Assembly: GCA_021777035.1 (NCBI GenBank)
Contig: JAIQZR010000029.1
Location: forward strand, 1-38,039
DNA: 38,039 bases
Direction of reading: 5' to 3'
Origin: Candidatus Scalindua sp.
Lineage (GTDB): Bacteria > Planctomycetota > Brocadiia > Brocadiales > Scalinduaceae
Position 1 is the stretch's first letter, and every line of letters begins with the position of its first letter. Made by a program: the position numbers and the translations under genes. This document shows positions 17,393 to 24,563 of the stretch, one piece after another. The notes beneath the pieces are model-generated. The model was given only the letters and a program-made list of their open reading frames with translations. It did no database searches and had not been told where the DNA came from.

Positions 17393-17572
17393 ATGGAAAT
17401 CTTCAATTCACATGACAAATTTTTCAAAGAAACATTTTCAATACGAAAAAATGTGGTAGATTTTCTTAAAGACGCCTTCCCTGAAGAGATAGTTAAAAAA
17501 AATGATTTATCCACTTTTTTCAATAGTTTTCATATTACCTATGAGGAATTGAAACTAAACAGAACCGCTTAA
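17393..17572 (+). pseudogene. Truncated Rpn/PD-(D/E)XK transposase-like nuclease, N-terminal fragment
   Basis: The fragment encodes 59 residues. NSHDKFFKETFSIRKNVVDF, followed by LKDAFPEEIVKKNDLS, is the conserved N-terminus of Rpn-family (PDDEXK_2) recombination-promoting nucleases, which normally run to about 300 residues. Family similarity stops at about residue 43. From 17526 the frame enters a 30-nt CRISPR-like repeat and then 9-bp repeats, and ends at the TAA at 17570-17572. The catalytic PD-(D/E)XK residues are therefore absent. The gene appears cut off by the repeat block, and no 3' remainder was found downstream. Confidence 0.7.
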
Positions 17573-17655
17573 GCCGCTCAAACTGTTCAAACTGTTCAAA
17601 CTGCTTAAACTGCTTAAACTGTTCAAACCGCTCAAACTGTTCAACCCGCTTAAAA
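17566..17655 (+). repeat. 9-bp minisatellite block, 10 units
   Basis: Ten consecutive 9-bp units of the form (C/T)G(C/T)T(C/T)AAAC, with imperfect end units (CGCTTAAGC first, CGCTTAAAA last). They lie in the 114-nt interval between CRISPR-like repeat 1 and the shortened repeat. Non-repeat sequence in that interval totals 24 nt. Confidence 0.8.
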
Positions 17656-17757
17656 ACCGTCTGAATAGCGATTTTCATGGAAACAAGACACCCTCTGGAT
17701 TCATACCGTTCGGTACCGTTTTCATATTGCCTATGAGGAATTGAGACTAAACAGAAC

Positions 17758-17811
17758 CGCTTAAGCCGCTCAAACTGTTCAAACTGCTTAAACTGTTCAA
17801 CCCGCTTAAAA
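17758..17811 (+). repeat. 9-bp minisatellite block, 6 units
   Basis: Six units with the same first and last variants as the upstream block. The flanks are essentially the same, so this is the duplicated counterpart with four fewer units, exactly 36 bp shorter. Confidence 0.8.
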
Positions 17812-17914
17812 ACCGTCTGAATAGCGATTTTCATGGAAACAAGACACCCTCTGGATCCATACCGTTCGGTACCGTTTTCATACTACCTATGAGGAATTGA
17901 AACAGTAATAACGC

Positions 17915-17943
17915 TTGACATTATTAACGTGATGCAATACTAT
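17915..17943 (+). promoter_or_regulatory. Strong sigma-70-type promoter for the higA-like gene
   Basis: TTGACA (17915-17920) and TACTAT (17938-17943) are separated by 17 bp. The ATG of the next gene is at 17951, only 7 nt past the -10 box, so transcription would begin at or next to the start codon. No Shine-Dalgarno is present, so a leaderless transcript is likely. The promoter begins 11 bp after the last CRISPR-like repeat. Confidence 0.6.
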
Positions 17944-17950
17944 CCAACAA

Positions 17951-18280
17951 ATGATTAAAGGCTTTGTTTGCAAAGAAACAAAGAAGATATTAGCGCCAAT
18001 TCATCCGGGTGAAATTCTAATGGAAGAATTTCTCAAACCTATGAGCATTAGTCAGTACAGGCTGGCTAAAGATATTACGGTACCCGCACGTAGAATAAAT
18101 GAAATTGTCCATAGAAAACGTTCTATTACTCCGGATACAGCTTTAAGACTGTCAAGGTTTTTTGGCCTTTCAGAAAGGTTTTGGATAAATCTTCAGGCGA
18201 GATATGATCTTGAAATGGAAAAGGATAGATTAGAGAAACGACTTGATGAAGAAGTGCATGTTTACACTTCTGCTATATAA
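17951..18280 (+). CDS. higA: HigA-family antitoxin with an apparent HigB-derived N-terminus
   Basis: The 109-residue protein has a core from about residue 15 (LAPIHPGEILMEEFLKPMSI) through a Cro/C1-type helix-turn-helix (SQYRLAKDITVPARRINEIV) to RFFGLSERFWINLQARYDLE, a full HigA/VapI-type antitoxin. The first 13 residues, MIKGFVCKETKKI, do not belong to HigA. They resemble the start of HigB-type toxins (MIKSF-x-x-KETEKI in many members). No higB gene is present. The simplest reading is a deletion that removed almost all of higB and fused its start codon region to higA. The product may still repress its own promoter or neutralise a HigB encoded elsewhere. The C-terminal helix EKDRLEKRLDEEV is charged. 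Confidence 0.85.
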   Translation: MIKGFVCKETKKILAPIHPGEILMEEFLKPMSISQYRLAKDITVPARRINEIVHRKRSITPDTALRLSRFFGLSERFWINLQARYDLEMEKDRLEKRLDEEVHVYTSAI

Positions 18281-18481
18281 GCAATTTTGCCGCAAAACCT
18301 GCACATAAATGGCATGATGCCAATCACCAATAACTATGCAGTTTAATATTTATTCAGGCTACCGCTTCAAGTCTCTATTGCAAGCATACGGATGGATGGG
18401 CCTATACTTCTTGAAATAACAAGAGATAGGCAATTAATTGCAGAAAACATAAATATGGGCGTTGGCTCAGGTTTTTAGAAA

Positions 18482-19678
18482 ATGGAAAATAGTGAAGATT
18501 TTATAGTGATTACGGTTAACGGGCCTGACGCTCCGGGTATTGTTTCGTCGATTACATCAATATTGTCAGAAAATGCCGTAAAAATAATTGATATTGAACA
18601 GATTGTTATTCGCAAATTGATATTATTGTCTATGATGCTGGACTTAAGAGAAAGCAAGGGCGGGCAAATATCGTTATTAAAGGATTTACTGCTTGAGGCA
18701 AAAAGACTTAATGTAGAGCTTGACTTCAAGATAGCTTCATACGAAGAACATTTACAACATGATAATAATTTTATGTATGCAGTTACCTGTCTGGGAGAGA
18801 AAATAACTGCTCAAGTAGTTGCTCAAATTTCTCATGCTATATATTCGGAAAACGTTAATATTGAAAGAATTACACAACTCAGTCAGGGAGAGTTATGCTG
18901 TATTGAGATGATTGTACAAACGGACAAAACCAAAAATGTTCAAGACATGACAAGGAAGTTGCTCTCCATAAGCTCTGATTTTGGTGTTGATATAGCTGTT
19001 CAAAAGGAGAATATCTTCAGAAGATCAAAAAGGCTTGTTGTGATGGATATGGACAGTACGCTTATACAGGTTGAAGTTATAGATGAACTGGCAAAATCTG
19101 CTGGAAACGGCGAAGAAGTAAGTGGTATAACAAGTAAGGCTATGAACGGAGAGTTAAGCTTTAATGAGTCGTTAAATAAGCGAGTGGAATTGCTCAGGGG
19201 TCTGGACGAAAGTATCCTTGACGAAATTTATCATAATATTCCATTCACACCCGGTGCAAAAAAATTGGTAAAGATATTAAAAAAGCTGGGTTATAAAACG
19301 GCTGTGATAAGCGGTGGGTTTACCTTTTTTACCGATCGATTAAAAAAGGAGCTAGGCTTGGATTATGCATTTGCCAATAAACTTGAAATCAAAGATGGAA
19401 AGTTAACCGGTAAGGTGCTTGGAAAAATAATCAACGGTGAATTTAAGGCAGAAATTCTTGAAGATATAGCTAATAAGGAAGATATTAGCCTGGATCAAGT
19501 CGTGGCCATAGGAGATGGAGCAAATGATTTGCTAATGCTTGACAAAGCAGGTTTAGGAATAGCGTTCAATGCCCACAAGACTGTGAGAGAAAAAGCCGAT
19601 TATAACATATCACAAAAGAATCTGGATTCTATAATCTATCTTCTGGGCATTAGCGAAAAAGAGAAAAATACAATATGA
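18482..19678 (+). CDS. serB: Phosphoserine phosphatase with two N-terminal ACT domains
   Basis: The 398-residue protein has two ACT domains (about residues 5-90 and 98-178) followed by a HAD phosphatase. HAD motif I is MDMDSTLIQ with nucleophile D189 and acid D191. The cap has EVSGITSKAMNGELSF, motif II is AVISGGFTFF, and motif IV is AIGDGANDLLML. This is the long SerB form, as in mycobacteria, in which ACT domains bind serine for feedback control. It catalyses the last step of serine synthesis in the cytoplasm. The ribosome site is weak. The radical SAM gene begins 26 bp downstream, so the two probably share a transcript. Confidence 0.95.
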   Translation: MENSEDFIVITVNGPDAPGIVSSITSILSENAVKIIDIEQIVIRKLILLSMMLDLRESKGGQISLLKDLLLEAKRLNVELDFKIASYEEHLQHDNNFMYAVTCLGEKITAQVVAQISHAIYSENVNIERITQLSQGELCCIEMIVQTDKTKNVQDMTRKLLSISSDFGVDIAVQKENIFRRSKRLVVMDMDSTLIQVEVIDELAKSAGNGEEVSGITSKAMNGELSFNESLNKRVELLRGLDESILDEIYHNIPFTPGAKKLVKILKKLGYKTAVISGGFTFFTDRLKKELGLDYAFANKLEIKDGKLTGKVLGKIINGEFKAEILEDIANKEDISLDQVVAIGDGANDLLMLDKAGLGIAFNAHKTVREKADYNISQKNLDSIIYLLGISEKEKNTI

Positions 19679-19704
19679 TTGATAATCGTATCTTAAGGTA
19701 ATTC

Positions 19705-21345
19705 GTGGAAAACAGTTTTAAGAGAGAAAAAGCAAAGTTCTTTGTTGAACTTATTAAACCGTCCCACTACGATGACGACGGTTATGTTATCCAGTGGTGG
19801 AAGTCCTTCAGCGTTTCCAACTCCCTCTCCTGCCTCTACAGTCTTATACTTGACAGTGCAGAGCGGAAAATCATGGGCGAAGACGTTGAGCTCATCGCCA
19901 ATCTCCATGACGAGTACAGTACCGTAATTCCTATACCGGCGATAATCCGGAGAATTAGGCAGCACGGAAATCGGGGAATAATCTTCCTTGTAGGGGTTCA
20001 GACCAATCAGTTTCCCAGGTCTGTAGATATCGCCCGTATATTTCGGGAAGCAGGTATACCTGTTGCCATCGGAGGCTTTCATGTGAGTGCGGCCATCTCT
20101 GTGCTTGCGGAAATTCCACCAGAGGCCAGGCAAGCCCTGGGCATGGGTGTTACTCTTTTCTCAGGAGAAGCGGAGGGCCATCTTGACCAGCTTCTTTCTG
20201 ACGCTTTCCAGCAGAAACTTAAGTCTGTTTACAATGTGTCCGGTGATCTTCCGGATCTTCGTGGCCAACCGACACCGCTCTTGCCCCAGGCAATGATTAA
20301 AAAAAGCCTTAGCTCAAACATTCATATAGACATCGGTAGAGGATGTCCTTTTGATTGTAGTTTTTGCACCATAATCAACATTCAAGGACAGAAGTCTCGA
20401 TTTCGTACTGCAGATGATGTTGAGAGAACTATTCTCTCCTTTCCTCGCAGTGGCGGCAAAACTCCACACTTTTTTTTTACAGATGATAACTTTGCCAGGA
20501 ATAGAAACTGGGAGGCCATCTTTGATCGTCTGATAGAGTTAAGGGAGATGAGAAAATACAAGGTGAAGTTCGGCATGCAAATCGATGCCAATGCGCACAA
20601 GATTCCCAGGTTTATTGACAAGGCGACCCTGGCTGGTTGCAATACAGTTTTTATTGGGATGGAGAGTATTAACAAGGAGAACCTCAAGGCAGCTAACAAG
20701 CCACAGAACAATGTTGCGGAATACCGTAAGATGTTGATGGCATGGCGGAGCAATCGGGTCGTAACAATGGCTGGTTATATCCTCGGTTTCCCGGCAGATA
20801 CGCCCGACTCCATTGAAAATGATATTAAGACGATTCAACGAGAACTACCCATCGACATTCTCATGTTTTTTATGCTCACCCCGTTGCCCGGATCTATGGA
20901 TCACAAGGGGAGTCTCCAGAGAGGGGAGTGGATGGATTCGGATTTGAATAAATACGACTCGGAACACGCGACAATAAAACATCCCAAAATGACCAAGGAA
21001 GAGTGGGAGGGTGCGTTCAGGAGGGCGTGGGATATTTACTACTCTCCGAAGCATGTTGAAAAAGTACTCCGCCAGGCTAACCGTGACGGGATCAGTCCCT
21101 CGAGATTGATCTGGAGAATATTGATTGGCCAGTTCGGCATCAAGTACGAGAATGCCCACCCTTTTCAATGTGGTGTTTTCAGGAAGAAAGTACGCTGCCA
21201 GAGACGGTGGGGTATGCCTCTAGAGAATCCGCTCCTTTTTTACTCCCGCCGGATATGGGAGATTTCTAAAACTACATTGCTCCTTTTGATATACACCTGG
21301 AGGTTGGAAAGGCTGAAAAAAAGTATCAAAAAGGAGGGCCTATAA
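19705..21345 (+). CDS. B12-binding-type radical SAM protein
   Basis: The 546-residue protein starts at GTG, with AAGG 6 nt upstream. Residues about 30-190 resemble the cobalamin-binding-like N-terminal fold of class B radical SAM enzymes (IIFLVGVQTNQFPRSVDIAR, then GIPVAIGGFHVSA). The radical SAM core starts with GRGCPFDCSFC, whose C214, C218 and C221 would bind the 4Fe-4S cluster. FFFTDDNFARN and VFIGMESINKENL follow in the barrel. The classic cobalamin DxHxxG motif is not clear, so B12 use is uncertain. The C-terminal 100 residues include a hydrophobic LLLLIYTW segment and a basic end, possibly membrane-associating. Related proteins methylate or modify lipids or metabolites; the substrate here is unknown. 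Confidence 0.8.
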   Translation: MENSFKREKAKFFVELIKPSHYDDDGYVIQWWKSFSVSNSLSCLYSLILDSAERKIMGEDVELIANLHDEYSTVIPIPAIIRRIRQHGNRGIIFLVGVQTNQFPRSVDIARIFREAGIPVAIGGFHVSAAISVLAEIPPEARQALGMGVTLFSGEAEGHLDQLLSDAFQQKLKSVYNVSGDLPDLRGQPTPLLPQAMIKKSLSSNIHIDIGRGCPFDCSFCTIINIQGQKSRFRTADDVERTILSFPRSGGKTPHFFFTDDNFARNRNWEAIFDRLIELREMRKYKVKFGMQIDANAHKIPRFIDKATLAGCNTVFIGMESINKENLKAANKPQNNVAEYRKMLMAWRSNRVVTMAGYILGFPADTPDSIENDIKTIQRELPIDILMFFMLTPLPGSMDHKGSLQRGEWMDSDLNKYDSEHATIKHPKMTKEEWEGAFRRAWDIYYSPKHVEKVLRQANRDGISPSRLIWRILIGQFGIKYENAHPFQCGVFRKKVRCQRRWGMPLENPLLFYSRRIWEISKTTLLLLIYTWRLERLKKSIKKEGL

Positions 21346-21446
21346 CTTTCAGGGGATATTCACTTTCATTAAGAATAACAAGAGACAATGTGCCCAGGTC
21401 TACATTCTTTGTTCGTATTAACCAGTCTTTATTATGTGGCTTATTC

Positions 21447-22646
21447 TCACGGATAGATTTCCATCTTTTTCCCGATAGCGTAGAGCTTGCCATCCGTTGA
21501 GGCGATATAAATAGTTCCGTCTTTATCTATCGCGGCGGATGATTCAATGGCACTGCCTGTTTCAACATACCACTTCATGGTACCGTCGGGGTTTACCGCA
21601 TAGAATTTCTTATCACGAGAACCTACATAAACGACCCCGTTGGCATCAATTGCCGGTGAAGACATTACAGAATATTTAGTTTGAAATGTCCATTTAAGAG
21701 TGCCGTCAGGATTTATCGCGTAGAGTTTGCCGTCTCCGGATCCAATATAAACCGTACCGTCCAGTGCCAGGGCGGTGGATGAATCAATATCATACTCCGT
21801 TTTATATTTCCATTTCAGTTTGCCGTCAGATTCAAGCGCGTAGACGTATGCGTCTTCAGAACCGAAATATAATGATCCATCATCTCCAATTGTAGGTGAT
21901 GACTCCAGCAGATAGCGGGTGCCGAATGACCATACGGCCTTGCCATCAGGCTTGAGGGCAAATATATAGTAATCTTCTGCGCCACAATAAACCATATCAT
22001 CATCACCTATCGCAGGAGAAGACCATATATGATCCGCCGTCTTGTATCCCCACTTGTGCTTGCCTTCCGTATCCACGGCATGTACCCTGTTATCCCATCC
22101 GCCAAAATAGAGTGAGCCGTCGTCGCCTATTGCGGGAGACGATATAATGCCTCCCTTTGTTTCGTGTTTCCATTTTAGTTTGCCGTCAGGATAGAGCGCA
22201 TAGAGGTATTTATCCCATGAACCAAAATATATAACGCCATCTATATCGATTGCCGGAGTAGAGTCCACTTCCGCTCCTGTTTTAAACTTCCATTTCAGCG
22301 TGCCATCCGGATTGATGGCATAGAGATGTGTGTCCTGTGACCCAAAGTAAATAGTGCCATCAATGCCAATTACAGGAGAAGATGATATTGGCGCTTCGGC
22401 CTGAAACGTCCATTTTATGTTGTTCGTGTCGGGCCCTGCGTAAGGACTGCGTCCCGTATGGTGCAGGTCATGGCGAAACATCGGCCAGGGTGTGCGAGCG
22501 ACCCTCTCACCGAAATATTGTGGAGAGATACTCTCTTCCTGTTCATCTGACCATACCGCTTGTGTTAAGGTAGACAGGATAATACCAATAATGAGAAATG
22601 CTGAAGATAACGTATTTCTATATTTAAAAACAGTTTTGTTGTCCAT
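21447..22646 (-). CDS. Exported PQQ-like eight-blade beta-propeller protein
   Basis: The protein has about 399 residues, an N-terminal signal segment (TLSSAFLIIGIILSTLTQAV) and eight near-identical repeats of about 37-38 residues. Each has the pattern SSPAI-x-DG-x-(I/L)YFGS-x-D-x-x-LYA-x-x-PDG-x-LKW. Tryptophan docking motifs of this kind build PQQ-type (BamB/quinoprotein) propellers, and eight blades would close a ring. The PQQ-binding residues of true dehydrogenases are missing, so it is more likely a structural or protein-binding propeller. WPMFRHDLHHTGRSPYAGP before the first blade is typical of this exported family. The start is ambiguous: ATG 22646 or GTG 22652, the latter 8 nt after AAAGGA. 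Confidence 0.85.
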   Translation of the reverse strand: MDNKTVFKYRNTLSSAFLIIGIILSTLTQAVWSDEQEESISPQYFGERVARTPWPMFRHDLHHTGRSPYAGPDTNNIKWTFQAEAPISSSPVIGIDGTIYFGSQDTHLYAINPDGTLKWKFKTGAEVDSTPAIDIDGVIYFGSWDKYLYALYPDGKLKWKHETKGGIISSPAIGDDGSLYFGGWDNRVHAVDTEGKHKWGYKTADHIWSSPAIGDDDMVYCGAEDYYIFALKPDGKAVWSFGTRYLLESSPTIGDDGSLYFGSEDAYVYALESDGKLKWKYKTEYDIDSSTALALDGTVYIGSGDGKLYAINPDGTLKWTFQTKYSVMSSPAIDANGVVYVGSRDKKFYAVNPDGTMKWYVETGSAIESSAAIDKDGTIYIASTDGKLYAIGKKMEIYP

Positions 22647-22712
22647 TGTCACGGGAAAAATCCTTTCGATCAATATTTAAAAGAGGTATGGGTGTTTGCA
22701 GATTACCGTAGT

Positions 22713-23303
22713 TTATAAAACACCCTTTGTCGAGGGGACTTCATTTGTCCGTTCATCGATTCTCGTTGCTCTGTCAAGAGCCTTTGCTATACCTTTGAAA
22801 ATAGCTTCCGCGATGTGATGTGCGTTTTCGCCGTATGGGACGTCCACATGAAGGTTAAGAGAGGCGTTTACCGTAAATGCTTCTAGAAACTCCTTGATCA
22901 ATTCGGAGTCAAAATCACCAATCTTCTTTGAGTCCAACTTTGCATTGAAGACAAGGGCCGAACGTCCGCTGATATCAATCGCTATGTTTGCAAGGGATTC
23001 CTGCATTGGTACACTGACGTTGGAAAAACGGACTATACCCGCCTTATCACCTAATGCTTCTTTCACCGCCAGTCCCATGCAGATACCAACATCCTCAACC
23101 GTATGATGAAAGTCTACATTTGTATCACCGGTAGCCTTAATTTCCAGATCAAACAAGGCGTGTTTTGCAAGCAGATCCAGCATGTGGTCGAAGAAACCTA
23201 TACCTGTAGATATAGAGCGCTTACCCTGACCGTCCAGATTAAGCGATAGACTGATATTTGTTTCATTCGTCTTTCTGTCTATATTGGAAGTCCTGTTTTT
23301 CAT
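22713..23303 (-). CDS. hisB: Imidazoleglycerol-phosphate dehydratase
   Basis: The 196-residue protein has normal single-function length, without the phosphatase domain of enterobacterial HisB. Metal-binding histidine motifs are present: GIGFFDHMLDLLAKHA, DFHHTVEDVGICMG, and ENAHHIAEAIFKGIAKALD near the end. It dehydrates imidazoleglycerol phosphate to imidazoleacetol phosphate, histidine step 7, through two Mn ions in a 24-mer. It begins 2 bp after the hisC stop, so it is translationally coupled and ends the hisD-hisC-hisB run. Confidence 0.97.
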   Translation of the reverse strand: MKNRTSNIDRKTNETNISLSLNLDGQGKRSISTGIGFFDHMLDLLAKHALFDLEIKATGDTNVDFHHTVEDVGICMGLAVKEALGDKAGIVRFSNVSVPMQESLANIAIDISGRSALVFNAKLDSKKIGDFDSELIKEFLEAFTVNASLNLHVDVPYGENAHHIAEAIFKGIAKALDRATRIDERTNEVPSTKGVL

Positions 23304-23305
23304 AG

Positions 23306-24391
23306 TTAGCTATTTTGATTCAGCAAAACTAGCTGTATATCTGCCAGCTCTTTCAGTAAAGTATCTATTTCCTTGTCTGTCCCTATTGTAATCCTCAAGC
23401 AGTCGTCAAGCCTTGGTTGACCTATATATCTGACAAGTATCTTTCTCTCCTTCAGTTTCCGATAGATCTCTCCGGTTTCATAGGAATCTTTGCATTTGAT
23501 CATAACAAAGTTTGTCTGAGATGGGTATACAAAAAAACCAAGTTCTGTCAGTGAACTGGTCAGGCGTTCTCTTGTTTTTGTTATTCGGGAGACGTTTTGT
23601 CTGAATGTTTCCTGATCGTCCAGTGCAGCAACTGCAGATGCCGCACTAAGCCTGTCAACGTTATATGAGTCTTTTACCTTCATCATGCCGTTAATCAGTT
23701 CTTTCTGTGCTACGGCAAAACCCAGACGCATTCCGGCTAGTGAATATGATTTGGAAAGCGTACGCAGGACAATGAGGTTTGGGTGTTTATCAACCAGTCT
23801 CAAACAATTATCATCGGCAAAATCCGCATATGCCTCATCAACCACAATGATACCGTCTATTTTCCCTGCAATTTCTGAAATCTTTTCAACCGGTATCATT
23901 GTTCCGGACGGTGAGTTGGGATTACATATAAAGGTAACCGCTGCACCTTTTACCAGAATTTCATCCGGAAGAGAATAATCTTCACAGAAATCGATAATGC
24001 ACTCTTTTGCATTCTGGATTTCTGCCAGTGTTTTATATAAAAGATACGTTGGATACGGATAAACAACCTTGTCATCTTTGCTGACAAAGCTCCGGATAAT
24101 TATGGTCAAGAGATCGTCAGACCCGTTGCCAACCATGACCCTTTCCGGTTTTGTCCCAAAAACCTCTGCTACTTTTTTCCTGGTGCTCGTAGAGACAGGA
24201 TCCGGATACAGTCGCAATCTTTCATCTATTTCACCCTTCAGGGCAGCAATGACTTTAGGAGAAGGTGCATATGGGTTTTCATTAGTATTGAGTTTTATGT
24301 ACAGACCATCCTGAGGCTGCTCACCGGGAATGTACCCAGTCATTTTATCAACATTTTTTCTGAAATAACTTGATTGTTTTTTAATTTCCAT
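23306..24391 (-). CDS. hisC: Histidinol-phosphate aminotransferase
   Basis: The 361-residue fold-type I aminotransferase has NTNENPYAPSPKV near the N-terminus, GNGSDDLL for PLP phosphate contact, FICNPNSPSGT, and VVDEAYADF. The PLP-binding lysine is K214 in TLSKSYSLAGMRLGFA. It converts imidazoleacetol phosphate and glutamate to histidinol phosphate, histidine step 8. The ribosome site (AAAAAGAAA) is poor. A 121-bp palindromic element lies between its start and the end of hisD, which may alter message stability or coupling. Confidence 0.97.
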   Translation of the reverse strand: MEIKKQSSYFRKNVDKMTGYIPGEQPQDGLYIKLNTNENPYAPSPKVIAALKGEIDERLRLYPDPVSTSTRKKVAEVFGTKPERVMVGNGSDDLLTIIIRSFVSKDDKVVYPYPTYLLYKTLAEIQNAKECIIDFCEDYSLPDEILVKGAAVTFICNPNSPSGTMIPVEKISEIAGKIDGIIVVDEAYADFADDNCLRLVDKHPNLIVLRTLSKSYSLAGMRLGFAVAQKELINGMMKVKDSYNVDRLSAASAVAALDDQETFRQNVSRITKTRERLTSSLTELGFFVYPSQTNFVMIKCKDSYETGEIYRKLKERKILVRYIGQPRLDDCLRITIGTDKEIDTLLKELADIQLVLLNQNS

Positions 24392-24423
24392 TTTCTTTTT
24401 ATTTAGTATCCAGGGAATTCAAA

Positions 24424-24544
24424 GTCGGCGGGTAACCTGCCCGAATAGGTACAGGCGGGGAAACCCGCCCTACAAAAACATTAAATTATTATGCGCAGGT
24501 CGGGTTTCCCCGCCTGAATAGTGAAGTTGGGCAGTTTACCCGAC
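24424..24544. repeat. 121-bp nested inverted repeat between hisD and hisC
   Basis: The outer arms GTCGGCGGGTAACCTGCCC (from 24424) and GGGCAGTTTACCCGAC (ending 24544) are complementary apart from small gaps. The inner arms CAGGCGGGGAAACCCGCC and GGTCGGGTTTCCCCGCCTG are nearly perfect complements. The central loop is AT-rich. The element is GC-rich against its surroundings and fills most of the 172-bp hisD-hisC gap. Confidence 0.7.
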
Positions 24545-24563
24545 ATTTCTTGTCTTGTACAAC

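Larger units (their letters stand above)
17526..17903 (+). CRISPR. CRISPR-like repeat relic inside a tandem duplication, no cas genes
   Basis: Three 30-nt repeats lie at 17526-17555, 17718-17747 and 17874-17903. They begin GTTTTCAT and end with GAGGAATTGAAAC or a one-base variant. Copies 1 and 3 differ by one base; copy 2 has a few changes. The form, with ATTGAAAC at the 3' end, is that of many type I-B/III CRISPR repeats. Between them are two tandem units. Each holds a block of 9-bp repeats, then a 15-nt shortened repeat, GATTTTCATGGAAAC (17670-17684 and 17826-17840), and then a 33-nt spacer-sized segment (17685-17717 and 17841-17873) identical except for one base. This looks like a degraded array fragment that duplicated, and it is not a functional array. 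Confidence 0.55.

Noticed and set aside
17535..17834. Minus-strand ORF of 99 codons over the CRISPR-like block
   Set aside because: It consists of repeat-derived QFEQFERLKRF strings and follows from the tandem unit; no protein family resemblance.
18413..18478. Short frame upstream of serB (MDGPILLEITRDRQLIAENI and a few more residues)
   Set aside because: It looks protein-like, but it is only about 20-30 codons, has no clear ribosome site and matches no family I recognise.
19693..20133. Minus-strand 146-codon ORF opposite the start of the radical SAM gene
   Set aside because: The plus-strand frame continues into a clear radical SAM core, and the antisense product resembles no family.
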